DNA from: Prevotella sp.
Lineage (GTDB): Bacteria; Bacteroidota; Bacteroidia; Bacteroidales; Bacteroidaceae
NCBI GenBank assembly: GCA_022732315.1
Contig: JAIJUV010000132.1
Location: forward strand, 1-6,923
Length of the DNA stretch: 6,923 nt
Reading direction: 5' to 3'
Part shown: piece by piece, positions 1 to 6,684 of the stretch
Layout of the letters: each line of letters opens with the position of its first letter
Position numbering within the stretch: position 1 is the stretch's first letter
Position numbers and translations under genes: made by a program
The notes under the pieces: generated by a model
Databases searched by the model: none
Told to the model about the DNA's origin: nothing
The model's input: the letters and a program-made list of their open reading frames with translations, nothing else

Positions 1-65
1 TAATTACGTTCATCTAAAATTTAAAAACTTATTGTTTTGTCTAACATCTAATATCTAAAACGCTG

Positions 66-97
66 CAAAGATACCTTTTTAATTATTAATAAACGAA
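66..97 (-). promoter_or_regulatory. Putative divergent Bacteroidota promoter reading off the left edge
   Basis: Read on the minus strand, positions 73-66 give TATCTTTG, an exact match to the Bacteroidota -7 consensus TAnnTTTG. A one-mismatch -33 candidate, TTCG (97-94), lies 20 bases upstream. Transcription would start near position 60 and leave the window. A minus-strand ATG at 13-11 (ATG AAC GTA ATT, giving MNVI) lies about 50 bases downstream behind an A/T-rich leader. It could start a divergent gene, but four codons cannot establish one. The -7 match is seen directly; its use as a promoter is inferred. Confidence 0.4.
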
Positions 98-169
98 TAT
101 TTCGGCCACTTTTTTCTACTTTTTTAATTATTTTATCTATCTAAGGCGTATTATTCACAATTTTATTGC

Positions 170-177
170 TACCTTTG
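170..177 (+). promoter_or_regulatory. Bacteroidota -7 promoter element for the lipoprotein gene
   Basis: TACCTTTG matches the Bacteroidota housekeeping -7 consensus TAnnTTTG and lies 30 bases before the ATG at 208. No good -33 TTTG is seen at the expected distance (about 147-150), which is common for this weakly conserved element. Transcription would start at roughly 181-185. The in-frame TTG at 166 would therefore not be transcribed, which decides the start in favour of 208. Confidence 0.6.
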
Positions 178-207
178 CAGTCGATAATTTTGCAAAATAT
201 AAATTCA

Positions 208-1386
208 ATGAAGATATCTAAAATCTATTCAGCCGCAGTGATCATGGTAGCTGCGCTGGCTTTTACGTCTTGTAACAACAAGAAATTTCATATCAATGGT
301 AACATTACCGAAGCCACAGACTCGATGCTCTATCTGGAGAACCTGAGCCTGAACGGACCTGTGAAAATCGACTCCGTGAAGCTGGGAGAAGACGGTGCGT
401 TCGTCTTCGACGAGAACGCCATGGATTCCATCACCCCTGAGTTCTACCGCCTCCGCATCGCCAACCAGAGCATCAACCTCAGCATCGACTCTACGGAGAC
501 CGTCAAGGTGAAGGCATCTTATCCTCAGATGAGCTATAAATATGAGGTGGAGGGTTCGGAGAACTGCAGCAAGATCAAGGAGCTTTCGATTAAGCAGATG
601 ATTCTGCAGAACAACATCAACGCCATCGCCAAGAGCCCTAACATGGGCATCGACTCGGTGGATGTCATCGTTGCCCGCATGCTCGATGGCTACAAGCAGG
701 ACATCAAGGTGAACTACATCTTCAAGGAGCCGATGAAGGCTTCTTCCTACTATGCCCTCTTCCAGACCATCCAGTTGGGCACCGTGAACTCGCTCATCTT
801 CAATCCCCGCAACAACAAGGATGATGTAAGAGTGTTTGCTGCCGTGGCTACCAGTTGGGACACCTACTATCCTGGCGCCGAGCGTGGCAAGAACCTGCAC
901 AACATCGCCATCGAGGGCATGAAGGATATCCGCATCATCGAGAACCAGCGTGCACAGCAGCAGATTGACGCCAGCAAGGTGAGCGTAAACGGCTGCATCG
1001 ACCTCGCCATGGAGGACAGCAAGGGACAGGTTCGCCGTCTCACCGACCTGAAGGGCAAGGTGGTATTGCTCGACTTCCATCTCTTCGCCAGCAGCGAGAG
1101 CACCAAGCGCATCATGATGCTCCGTGAACTCTACAACAAGTATCACGCAGCAGGCTTGGAAATCTATCAGGTTTCCGTAGACCCTAACGAGCACTTCTGG
1201 AAGACCTCCACCGCTGCACTGCCTTGGATCTGTGTACGCGACGAGGGTGGCATCCAGGGACAGAGCCTGCAATTATATAATGTGCAGAGCATCCCTACCT
1301 TCTTCCTCATCGACCGCAGCAACACCTTGAAGGCGCGCGATGCACAGATCAAGGACTTAGACGAAGCCATCAAGAACTTACTATAA
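208..1386 (+). CDS. DUF4369-type lipoprotein with thioredoxin-like domain lacking CxxC
   Basis: A 392-residue protein. The ATG at 208 is chosen over the in-frame TTG at 166 because the -7 promoter element overlaps the earlier codons and because a signal peptide begins exactly at 208. The N-terminus has lysines, a hydrophobic core and a lipobox-like FTSC with lipidated Cys22. The following NNKK lacks the acidic surface-export signal of Bacteroidota lipoproteins, so a periplasm-facing membrane anchor is likely. Residues about 27-115 resemble the beta-rich DUF4369 domain, about 116-255 are helical and poorly characterised, and about 260-392 form an AhpC/TSA-ResA-like thioredoxin fold (KGKVVLLDF strand at 282-290, cis-proline in SIPTFFLID at Pro363). 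The redox site after LLDF reads ASSES (294-298), so both active cysteines are replaced by serine. Classical thiol-disulfide activity is therefore unlikely; a binding or structural role is inferred. The next gene starts 48 bases downstream and may share the transcript. The fold call is firm, the function unknown. Confidence 0.85.
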   Translation: MKISKIYSAAVIMVAALAFTSCNNKKFHINGNITEATDSMLYLENLSLNGPVKIDSVKLGEDGAFVFDENAMDSITPEFYRLRIANQSINLSIDSTETVKVKASYPQMSYKYEVEGSENCSKIKELSIKQMILQNNINAIAKSPNMGIDSVDVIVARMLDGYKQDIKVNYIFKEPMKASSYYALFQTIQLGTVNSLIFNPRNNKDDVRVFAAVATSWDTYYPGAERGKNLHNIAIEGMKDIRIIENQRAQQQIDASKVSVNGCIDLAMEDSKGQVRRLTDLKGKVVLLDFHLFASSESTKRIMMLRELYNKYHAAGLEIYQVSVDPNEHFWKTSTAALPWICVRDEGGIQGQSLQLYNVQSIPTFFLIDRSNTLKARDAQIKDLDEAIKNLL

Positions 1387-1434
1387 AAAGGTAGGAGAAA
1401 GAAATCAAACATCAATAAACTTTAAACACTAAAA

Positions 1435-2892
1435 ATGAACAAGAAACTTTTAGCATTGGCAGCCATGGCTCTCATAGCAACAGGAGCGCAGGCAAAGGTA
1501 AAGTTGCCACACATCCTGGGTGACAACATGATTATCCAGCAGGATTCAGAAGCCAACCTCTGGGGTTGGGACAAGCCGGGAACCACCGTCAAGGTAACCA
1601 CTTCCTGGTCTTCAAGAACCTATTCTGCCCAGACGGGCAAGGACGGCAAGTGGGCTGTCAAGGTTTTGACTCCGAAGGCAAGCTACACCCCACTCTCCAT
1701 CACCTTCGACGATGGCGAGAAGACCGTTCTCAACAATGTGCTTGCAGGAGAAGTATGGGTCTGCGCCGGACAGAGCAACATGGAGATGCCGGTGAAGGGA
1801 TTCGGCAACTGCCCTGTGAAAGGCTACAACAAGGCTGTGGTGAGAGCCAACCAGTATAAAGGCGTTCACTACGTGAAGATTCCTAGCGTGATGAGCAGCA
1901 AGCCGCTGGACGATGCCAACTGCGAATGGAAGGTAATCAGCCCGGAAACCGTGGGCGATGCTTCTGCCACCGGCTATTTCTTTGCGCAGGTGGTAAACAA
2001 GGCGCTGAATGTGCCTGTGGGACTGGTGATGGCAAACAAGGGCGGAAGCCGAGTAGAGAGCTGGCTAGACCGTGACTATCTGAAGAAGAACACGAAGGAA
2101 GACCTCGACTCTATCAAGATGACGAAGAATCCTAAGTTCAAGTGGGACTTCCTCTACCCTCTCCTCTGGGGCAACGGAACCTTCCATCCTATCCTCAACT
2201 ATAGCGTAAAGGGAATTCTCTTCTACCAGGGCTGCTCCAATGTGGGCGACCCGGCAGGTCAATACACCCAGCGCCTTGCCGACCTCGTAGCCCAGTGGCG
2301 CAGAGACTTCAAGCAGGGCGAGCTGCCATTCTATTTCGTGCAGATTGCACCTTATCATAATGGCGACGTGAATGGCGACTGGGGTCCAAGACTCCGCGAG
2401 CAGCAGTTTAACGCCGCCAAGGTGATTCCAAACAGCGGCATCGTGTGCACCGAAGACCTGGTTTATCCATACGAGGTAGAGCAGATTCATCCATGCCAGA
2501 AGCAGCCTGTGGGCGAGCGCCTTGCCTTGCAGGCCCTGAGCAAGACCTATGGCATGAAGGGACTCTTCTGCGAGAGCATGACCTTCAAGGAGATGAAGAT
2601 TGTTGGCGACACCGTGAAGGTTCACTTCGACAACACCTACGGAGCCTACAACCGCTTTGAAGGCATCAAGGGCTTCGAGGTAGCCGGCGAAGACAAGGTG
2701 TTCCATCCTGCCACAGCCAAGCATTTCTGGCAGGAAGGCGGCAACGACGGATGGAACGAGTGCATCATCGTAACCAGCCCAGAGGTGAAGAAGCCAGTGG
2801 CTTTGCGCTATTGCTTCCGCAACTTCCAGCTCGGCAACATGGCGAATGCAGGCGGTCTGCCTCTCTTCCCATTCCGTACAGACAATTGGTAA
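1435..2892 (+). CDS. Sialate O-acetylesterase-like SGNH-family carbohydrate esterase
   Basis: A 485-residue exported enzyme, close to the usual length of this family. It has a Sec signal peptide (MNKK, hydrophobic core, AQA cleavage site after residue 20). The start of the mature protein (LPHILGDNMIIQQ, then LWGWDKPG) is the N-terminal beta-sandwich signature of sialate O-acetylesterases. The catalytic SGNH region carries GQSNM with nucleophile Ser114, a GGS block (203-205), a YQG-SN block (264-269) and IHP with His352 followed by QKQPVGERLA. Members remove O-acetyl groups from sialic acids or from plant hemicellulose and pectin; the substrate cannot be told from sequence, and no SusC/SusD or glycosidase gene lies nearby. 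Two departures from the commonest motifs are seen: YQGCSN instead of YQGESN, and EQIHP instead of an Asp just before IHP, which leaves Glu349 (three before the His) or Asp341 as the possible catalytic acid. Likely periplasmic. It follows the lipoprotein gene by 48 bases and ends at a strong hairpin. Confidence 0.88.
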   Translation: MNKKLLALAAMALIATGAQAKVKLPHILGDNMIIQQDSEANLWGWDKPGTTVKVTTSWSSRTYSAQTGKDGKWAVKVLTPKASYTPLSITFDDGEKTVLNNVLAGEVWVCAGQSNMEMPVKGFGNCPVKGYNKAVVRANQYKGVHYVKIPSVMSSKPLDDANCEWKVISPETVGDASATGYFFAQVVNKALNVPVGLVMANKGGSRVESWLDRDYLKKNTKEDLDSIKMTKNPKFKWDFLYPLLWGNGTFHPILNYSVKGILFYQGCSNVGDPAGQYTQRLADLVAQWRRDFKQGELPFYFVQIAPYHNGDVNGDWGPRLREQQFNAAKVIPNSGIVCTEDLVYPYEVEQIHPCQKQPVGERLALQALSKTYGMKGLFCESMTFKEMKIVGDTVKVHFDNTYGAYNRFEGIKGFEVAGEDKVFHPATAKHFWQEGGNDGWNECIIVTSPEVKKPVALRYCFRNFQLGNMANAGGLPLFPFRTDNW

Positions 2893-2908
2893 TCATCAGA
2901 ACATCAAC

Positions 2909-2948
2909 AGCGGTCGATCTTTGTCGGAATCAAAGACCGGCCGCTTTT
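2909..2948 (+). terminator. Rho-independent terminator after the esterase gene
   Basis: A 15-base stem (2909-2923 with 2931-2945) closes a 7-base loop, with one A/C mismatch and one G-T wobble. It is GC-rich at its base and runs into a TTTT tract at 2945-2948. It starts 17 bases after the esterase stop codon, the expected place for a terminator. It likely separates the esterase transcript from the Nudix gene. Confidence 0.75.
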
Positions 2949-2977
2949 CGATAATGACATGATGATAATTCCTTTTC

Positions 2978-3004
2978 CATTATACATTAATCATTATACA
3001 TTAA
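2978..3004. repeat. Two-copy 13-bp direct repeat ahead of the Nudix gene
   Basis: CATTATACATTAA occurs exactly twice, at 2978-2990 and 2992-3004, separated by a single T. The second copy ends 7 bases before the ATG at 3012, so the repeat sits in the presumed leader or promoter region. No TAnnTTTG element is visible between the preceding terminator and this start. Its role is unknown: it may be an AT-rich leader, a protein-binding site or simply a local duplication. Confidence 0.7.
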
Positions 3005-3011
3005 CAATATT

Positions 3012-3545
3012 ATGAGTCACGTTTTAGATAAATTCAAGTTCTGCCCCGTTTGCGGCTCTCCGAATTTCGAAATCAACAACATCAAGAGCAAGAAGTGCAG
3101 GGACTGCGGCTTCTCCTATTATCTCAACCCGAGCAGCGCCACCGTTGCCTTCATCCTCAACGATAAGGAAGAGCTGCTGGTAGTTCGCCGCAAGAACGAG
3201 CCAGCCAAGGGTACCCTCGATTTGCCGGGCGGATTTGTAGATATGGATGAAACCGGCGAGGAAGGCGTAGCAAGAGAGGTGAAAGAGGAAACCGGACTCG
3301 ATGCCATCGAGGTGAGCTATCAGTTCAGCATCCCGAACCTCTATCTCTATTCCGGTTTCATGGTTCACACCCTCGACATGTTCTACACCGTAAAGGTGAA
3401 AGACCTCTCGCACGTGGAAGCCATGGACGACGCCGAAGAGTCGTATTGGATCCCCCTCAGCGAGCTTCATCCCGAGGATTTCGGATTAGGGTCGATAAAG
3501 CAAGGAGTGACCAAATTTCTTGCAAAACACAAGACGAAAGGATGA
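3012..3545 (+). CDS. Nudix hydrolase with N-terminal zinc ribbon
   Basis: A 177-residue cytoplasmic protein with no signal peptide. Residues 11-32 hold two Cys pairs (Cys11/Cys14 in CPVCG and Cys29/Cys32 in CRDCG), a zinc ribbon of the kind seen in NudC-like Nudix proteins. The Nudix box fits the consensus fully: Gly74, Glu80, Arg88-Glu89, Glu92-Glu93, Gly95, the residues that bind the metal and the pyrophosphate. The family cleaves nucleoside diphosphates linked to another group. NudC NADH/NAD-cap hydrolases carry SQPWPFPxS after the box. Here the corresponding region reads SYQFSIPNLYLYSG (102-115), so NAD specificity is not supported and the substrate remains open. The gene lies between a terminator and the topA promoter and is probably transcribed alone, although no promoter was recognised and no hairpin follows its stop. 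Confidence 0.88.
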   Translation: MSHVLDKFKFCPVCGSPNFEINNIKSKKCRDCGFSYYLNPSSATVAFILNDKEELLVVRRKNEPAKGTLDLPGGFVDMDETGEEGVAREVKEETGLDAIEVSYQFSIPNLYLYSGFMVHTLDMFYTVKVKDLSHVEAMDDAEESYWIPLSELHPEDFGLGSIKQGVTKFLAKHKTKG

Positions 3546-3601
3546 AAAAAAGCCCCGAAACATTTAAAAAACTAAAAAAATCACTATATAATAAGGTATA
3601 A

Positions 3602-3624
3602 GCAAAAAGTTTATATACTTTTGC
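3602..3624. repeat. Imperfect inverted repeat overlapping the topA -7 element
   Basis: GCAAAAAGT (3602-3610) and ACTTTTGC (3617-3624) are inverted copies apart from one extra A in the left arm, separated by TTATAT. The right arm overlaps the topA -7 element. It might be an operator, or a chance palindrome in AT-rich DNA; function is not shown. Confidence 0.35.
3616..3623 (+). promoter_or_regulatory. Bacteroidota -7 promoter element for topA
   Basis: TACTTTTG matches TAnnTTTG and ends 28 bases before the topA ATG, almost the same geometry as the element before the first gene. A -33 element is not convincing (AAGG at the expected place). It would give topA and probably aroK their own transcription start, independent of the Nudix gene. 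Confidence 0.55.
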
Positions 3625-3651
3625 AAACCAAAAGAAATTGTGTAGAAGCTT

Positions 3652-5979
3652 ATGCAAGAAAATTTAGTTATCGTCGAGAGCCCTGCAAAGGCTAAGAAAA
3701 TAGAAGAGTTTCTGGGTAAAGACTTCAAAGTGATGTCTTCCTACGGACATATCCGTGACTTGAAAAAGAAAGAACTCAGTATAGACGAGAAGACCATGGA
3801 ACCTTGTTATGAGATTCCAGAGGAAAAGAAAAAACTCGTCACAGAATTGAAAGCAACCGCGAAGCAAGCCAAGAAGATTTGGTTAGCATCCGATGAGGAC
3901 CGCGAGGGAGAAGCCATCAGCTGGCACCTTTGCGAAGTTCTCGGACTGGATGAGGAGAAGACAAGCCGTATCGTCTTCCACGAAATTACCAAACCTGCCA
4001 TCTTGGACGCTATCCAGCACCCACGCCATCTGGACATGAACCTGGTGAATGCCCAGCAGGCACGCCGTGTGCTCGACCGCATCGTGGGTTTCAAGCTCTC
4101 TCCAGTGCTCTGGAGAAAGGTGAAGCCTGCCCTCTCTGCCGGTCGCGTACAGAGTGTTGCCGTACGTCTGATTGTGGAGCGTGAGCGTGAGATACAGAAG
4201 TTCAAGAGCGAGCCATACTATCGCGTGAACGCCGTATTTGCATTGATTAATGAGAATGGCGGCGCCACAGAGGTGAAGGCAGAACTTGACCAGCGCTTCA
4301 AGACCCACGAGGAGGTGGAAGCCTTCCTGGAGAAATGCAAGGACGCCAAGTTCAGCGTGGAGGCAGTGACCAAGAAGCCGCTGAAGCGTACGCCTGCCCC
4401 TCCATTCACCACCTCAACCCTGCAGCAGGAAGCAGCCCGCAAGCTCGGCTTCACCGTAAGCCAGACCATGATGGTGGCTCAGCGGCTGTATGAAGGCGGA
4501 CGCATCACCTACATGCGTACCGACAGCGTAAACCTCTCTACCCTCTGCAGCAATGCCAGCAAGGACGAGATTATCAAGGTTTACGGCAACGAGTACAGCA
4601 AGCCTCGCACCTATCATACCAGCTCTAAGGGAGCGCAGGAGGCTCACGAGGCCATCCGCCCTACCTACATGAGCGAGACCAGCATCGATGGAACCAGCCA
4701 GGAGAAGCGTCTTTACGAGCTGATCTGGAAGCGCACCATCGCCTCTCAGATGGCTGATGCTCAGATAGAAAAGACCACCATCAACATCCATATCGACAAC
4801 ACCACAGAAAAATTTGTCGCCAATGGAGAAGTTGTTGTGTTCGACGGATTCCTCAAGGTATATCGTGAATCTACCGACGAGGATGACAACGCTGAGGACT
4901 CAACCCACATTCTGCCTGCCATGAAGGAAGGCGATGAGTTGCAGCGCCGCGAGATTATCGCTACCGAGAAATTCTCCCTAGCTCCAGCAAGATACACCGA
5001 GGCAAGCCTCGTGAAGAAACTGGAAGACCTCGGCATCGGACGTCCATCTACCTATGCTCCAACCATCAGCACCATCCAGCAGCGCGAATACGTGGTGAAG
5101 GGTGACAAGCAGGGCGTGGAGCGCAACTACACCGTGGATTCCCTGAAGGGCATCAAGATAACACAGAAGACCAAGAAGGAAATGGCTGGCTCCGAGAAGG
5201 GCAAGCTGCTGCCTACCGACATCGGTATCGTGGTAAACGACTTCCTGATGGCCAACTTCCCTAACATCATGGACTACAACTTCACAGCCCATGTGGAGCA
5301 GAGATTCGATGACATTGCCGAGGGAAAGACCGAGTGGATTAAGTGGATGAAGGACTTCGACAAGGGATTCGAGCCTGAGGTGAAGGAAGTGATGAACGCA
5401 CGCAGCGAACACAAGGCCGGCGAGCGCGAGCTAGGCAACGACCCTAAGAGCGGTCGCCCTGTGTTCGTGAAGATAGGCCGCTTCGGTCCTGTGGTTCAGA
5501 TAGGTACAGCCGACGACAAGGACAAGCCACAGTTTGCCCAGTTGCCTGCCGACAAGAGCATCGAGACCATCACTCTGGAAGAGGCTCTGGAACTCTTCAA
5601 GCTGCCACGCCAGGTGGGCGAGTTCGAGGGAACCACCGTTACCATCGGTGCCGGTCGCTTCGGTCCATACGTGCTCCACAACCGCAAGTACGTATCCATC
5701 CCTAAGGACATCGACCCTATGGCCATCACCCTGGAGCAGGCGATAGAACTCATCAACGAGAAACGCAGCAACGAGCAGAAGCGCCACATCAAGACCTTCG
5801 AGGAAGATGAGAAGCTGGAACTGCTGAACGGCCGCTACGGTCCTTACATCGCATACGATGGCAAGAACTACCGCATTCCTAAGGCAAAGCAGGAGAATGT
5901 GGAGGCGCTTACCTACGATGAATGCATGACCATCATCAAGGAAGCACCGGAGCCAAAGACTAGAGGCAGAAAGAAGTAA
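3652..5979 (+). CDS. topA: DNA topoisomerase I (type IA)
   Basis: A 775-residue enzyme that relaxes negative supercoils by transient single-strand cleavage through a 5'-phosphotyrosine. The N-terminal Toprim domain begins at VIVESPAKA (Glu9 is the conserved acid) and carries the Mg-binding DxDxE as Asp81, Asp83, Glu85. The catalytic Tyr287 lies in GRITYMRTDS with the conserved Arg289, and GIGRPSTYA (461-469) is the usual type IA core motif. The C-terminal tail has three zinc-free repeats around GRFGP/GRYGP (near residues 609, 668 and 727) and ends in a basic TRGRKK. The tetracysteine zinc fingers of the E. coli enzyme are absent, so DNA binding by the tail must rely on these repeats. The ATG at 3652 directly precedes the Toprim strand and follows a -7 element. 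The aroK start is 59 bases downstream with no clear promoter between, suggesting co-transcription. Confidence 0.97.
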   Translation: MQENLVIVESPAKAKKIEEFLGKDFKVMSSYGHIRDLKKKELSIDEKTMEPCYEIPEEKKKLVTELKATAKQAKKIWLASDEDREGEAISWHLCEVLGLDEEKTSRIVFHEITKPAILDAIQHPRHLDMNLVNAQQARRVLDRIVGFKLSPVLWRKVKPALSAGRVQSVAVRLIVEREREIQKFKSEPYYRVNAVFALINENGGATEVKAELDQRFKTHEEVEAFLEKCKDAKFSVEAVTKKPLKRTPAPPFTTSTLQQEAARKLGFTVSQTMMVAQRLYEGGRITYMRTDSVNLSTLCSNASKDEIIKVYGNEYSKPRTYHTSSKGAQEAHEAIRPTYMSETSIDGTSQEKRLYELIWKRTIASQMADAQIEKTTINIHIDNTTEKFVANGEVVVFDGFLKVYRESTDEDDNAEDSTHILPAMKEGDELQRREIIATEKFSLAPARYTEASLVKKLEDLGIGRPSTYAPTISTIQQREYVVKGDKQGVERNYTVDSLKGIKITQKTKKEMAGSEKGKLLPTDIGIVVNDFLMANFPNIMDYNFTAHVEQRFDDIAEGKTEWIKWMKDFDKGFEPEVKEVMNARSEHKAGERELGNDPKSGRPVFVKIGRFGPVVQIGTADDKDKPQFAQLPADKSIETITLEEALELFKLPRQVGEFEGTTVTIGAGRFGPYVLHNRKYVSIPKDIDPMAITLEQAIELINEKRSNEQKRHIKTFEEDEKLELLNGRYGPYIAYDGKNYRIPKAKQENVEALTYDECMTIIKEAPEPKTRGRKK

Positions 5980-5988
5980 ATTGCTGAT

Positions 5989-6017
5989 GGATGGTTCCCT
6001 TTTTAGAGGAGCCATCC
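5989..6017 (+). other. Hairpin in the topA-aroK gap
   Basis: GGATGGTTCC (5989-5998) pairs with GGAGCCATCC (6008-6017) in a 10-bp stem with one G-T wobble, closing a 9-base loop that contains a T5 run. No T tract follows the stem, so it is not a standard terminator in this direction. It begins 9 bases after the topA stop and ends 21 bases before the aroK ATG. It could set transcript stability, act as a weak attenuator or influence aroK translation; these are inferences. Confidence 0.5.
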
Positions 6018-6038
6018 TATCAAAATAATAAGAAAGAA

Positions 6039-6566
6039 ATGAAGTCAATCATCATCATTGGATATATGGGAGCCGGCAAGACAACCGTCGGCAAGGCCCT
6101 CGCCAAAGAGCTTGGCGTGATGTTCTACGACTTAGATTGGTATATCGAAAGCCGTATGCGCAAGACCGTGAAGCAAATCTTCGACGAAATGGGCGAAGAG
6201 GGATTCCGCCACATAGAGCACAACATGCTCCACGAGGTGGCAGAGTTTGAAAACGTAGTGGTTAGCTGCGGCGGAGGAACACCTTGTTTCTTCGACAACA
6301 TGGACTATATGAACCAGGCAGGCGAAACCATCTACCTGAAGGCAAGCCCAGAAACCCTGCATGCCCACCTGAAGATGGGCAAGGGCGTACGCCCCCTGCT
6401 GCTCAACAAGACTCCCGAGGAAGTGGATGTCTTCATCCGTGAACAGCTCAAGCAACGCGAGCCGTTCTACGAAAAGGCCAAGCACATCATCGACGTCAAT
6501 GTGATGGACAACTTCGACAAGATTAACAATACGGTTCAGCAGATTAGAAACCTGCTGAACGTGTAA
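6039..6566 (+). CDS. aroK: Shikimate kinase
   Basis: A 175-residue cytoplasmic kinase that phosphorylates shikimate to shikimate 3-phosphate with ATP, a step toward chorismate and the aromatic amino acids. The length is typical. The Walker A loop GYMGAGKT (8-15) starts just after the first beta strand. Asp31 and Asp33 in FYDLD, Arg57 in GFRHIE and the GGG at 78-80 form the shikimate and Mg site. Arg118 in GVRPL is the LID arginine, and Arg140 in REPFYE is the second conserved arginine. An in-frame ATG at 5991 would add 16 residues, but they have no family counterpart and lie inside the intergenic hairpin. The ATG at 6039 places the first strand correctly and follows an A-rich leader (AGAAAGAA). 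Probably in an operon with topA; a long hairpin follows the stop codon. Confidence 0.95.
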   Translation: MKSIIIIGYMGAGKTTVGKALAKELGVMFYDLDWYIESRMRKTVKQIFDEMGEEGFRHIEHNMLHEVAEFENVVVSCGGGTPCFFDNMDYMNQAGETIYLKASPETLHAHLKMGKGVRPLLLNKTPEEVDVFIREQLKQREPFYEKAKHIIDVNVMDNFDKINNTVQQIRNLLNV

Positions 6567-6571
6567 CCCAA

Positions 6572-6618
6572 AAGGTAAGCATTCCCCCTCAGCCCATGCG
6601 AGGAGGAGTGCTTACCTT
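6572..6618. terminator. Long hairpin after aroK, probable terminator or processing site
   Basis: AAGGTAAGCATTCC (6572-6585) pairs with GGAGTGCTTACCTT (6605-6618) over 14 bp with one wobble. After one mismatch, CCTC/GAGG extends the stem, leaving a 9-base loop at 6591-6599. It starts 6 bases after the aroK stop. No T tract follows on the + strand; on the minus strand a short TTTT (6573-6570) does. It probably marks the end of the aroK transcript, either as a terminator or as a block to 3' degradation. Confidence 0.55.
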
Positions 6619-6646
6619 CACTCGTAGTATATTCATATCATAACAT

Positions 6647-6654
6647 TATATTTT
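6647..6654 (+). promoter_or_regulatory. Weak candidate -7 element for speA
   Basis: TATATTTT matches TAnnTTTG at all but the last base, lies 30 bases before the speA ATG and falls after the aroK hairpin. The spacing to the start codon equals that of the other two promoters here. No -33 element is apparent, and AT-rich DNA makes chance matches easy. Confidence 0.3.
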
Positions 6655-6684
6655 ATAGACTAAAAAGCAAGACAAGAACAGAAA

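Noticed and set aside
166..207. N-terminal extension of the lipoprotein from the TTG at 166
   Set aside because: It overlaps the -7 promoter element, so it would lie upstream of transcription. It would also bury the signal peptide behind 14 unrelated residues.
229..1272. 347-codon open frame on the minus strand opposite the lipoprotein gene
   Set aside because: It lies wholly antisense to a gene with a recognisable signal peptide and fold, and its translation shows no motif. It is explained by the codon bias of the + strand gene.
2065..2724. 219-codon open frame on the minus strand opposite the esterase gene
   Set aside because: It overlaps the catalytic domain of a clear SGNH esterase, shows no domain, and has no leader or promoter signal of its own.
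5991..6038. N-terminal extension of shikimate kinase from the ATG at 5991
   Set aside because: The 16 added residues fall in the intergenic hairpin and precede the normal first strand of the kinase. The ATG at 6039 has the better A-rich leader.
5431..6048. 205-codon minus-strand open frame opposite the end of topA
   Set aside because: It is opposite the TopA repeat tail, and its translation is a low-complexity Leu/Val/His-rich shadow without motifs.
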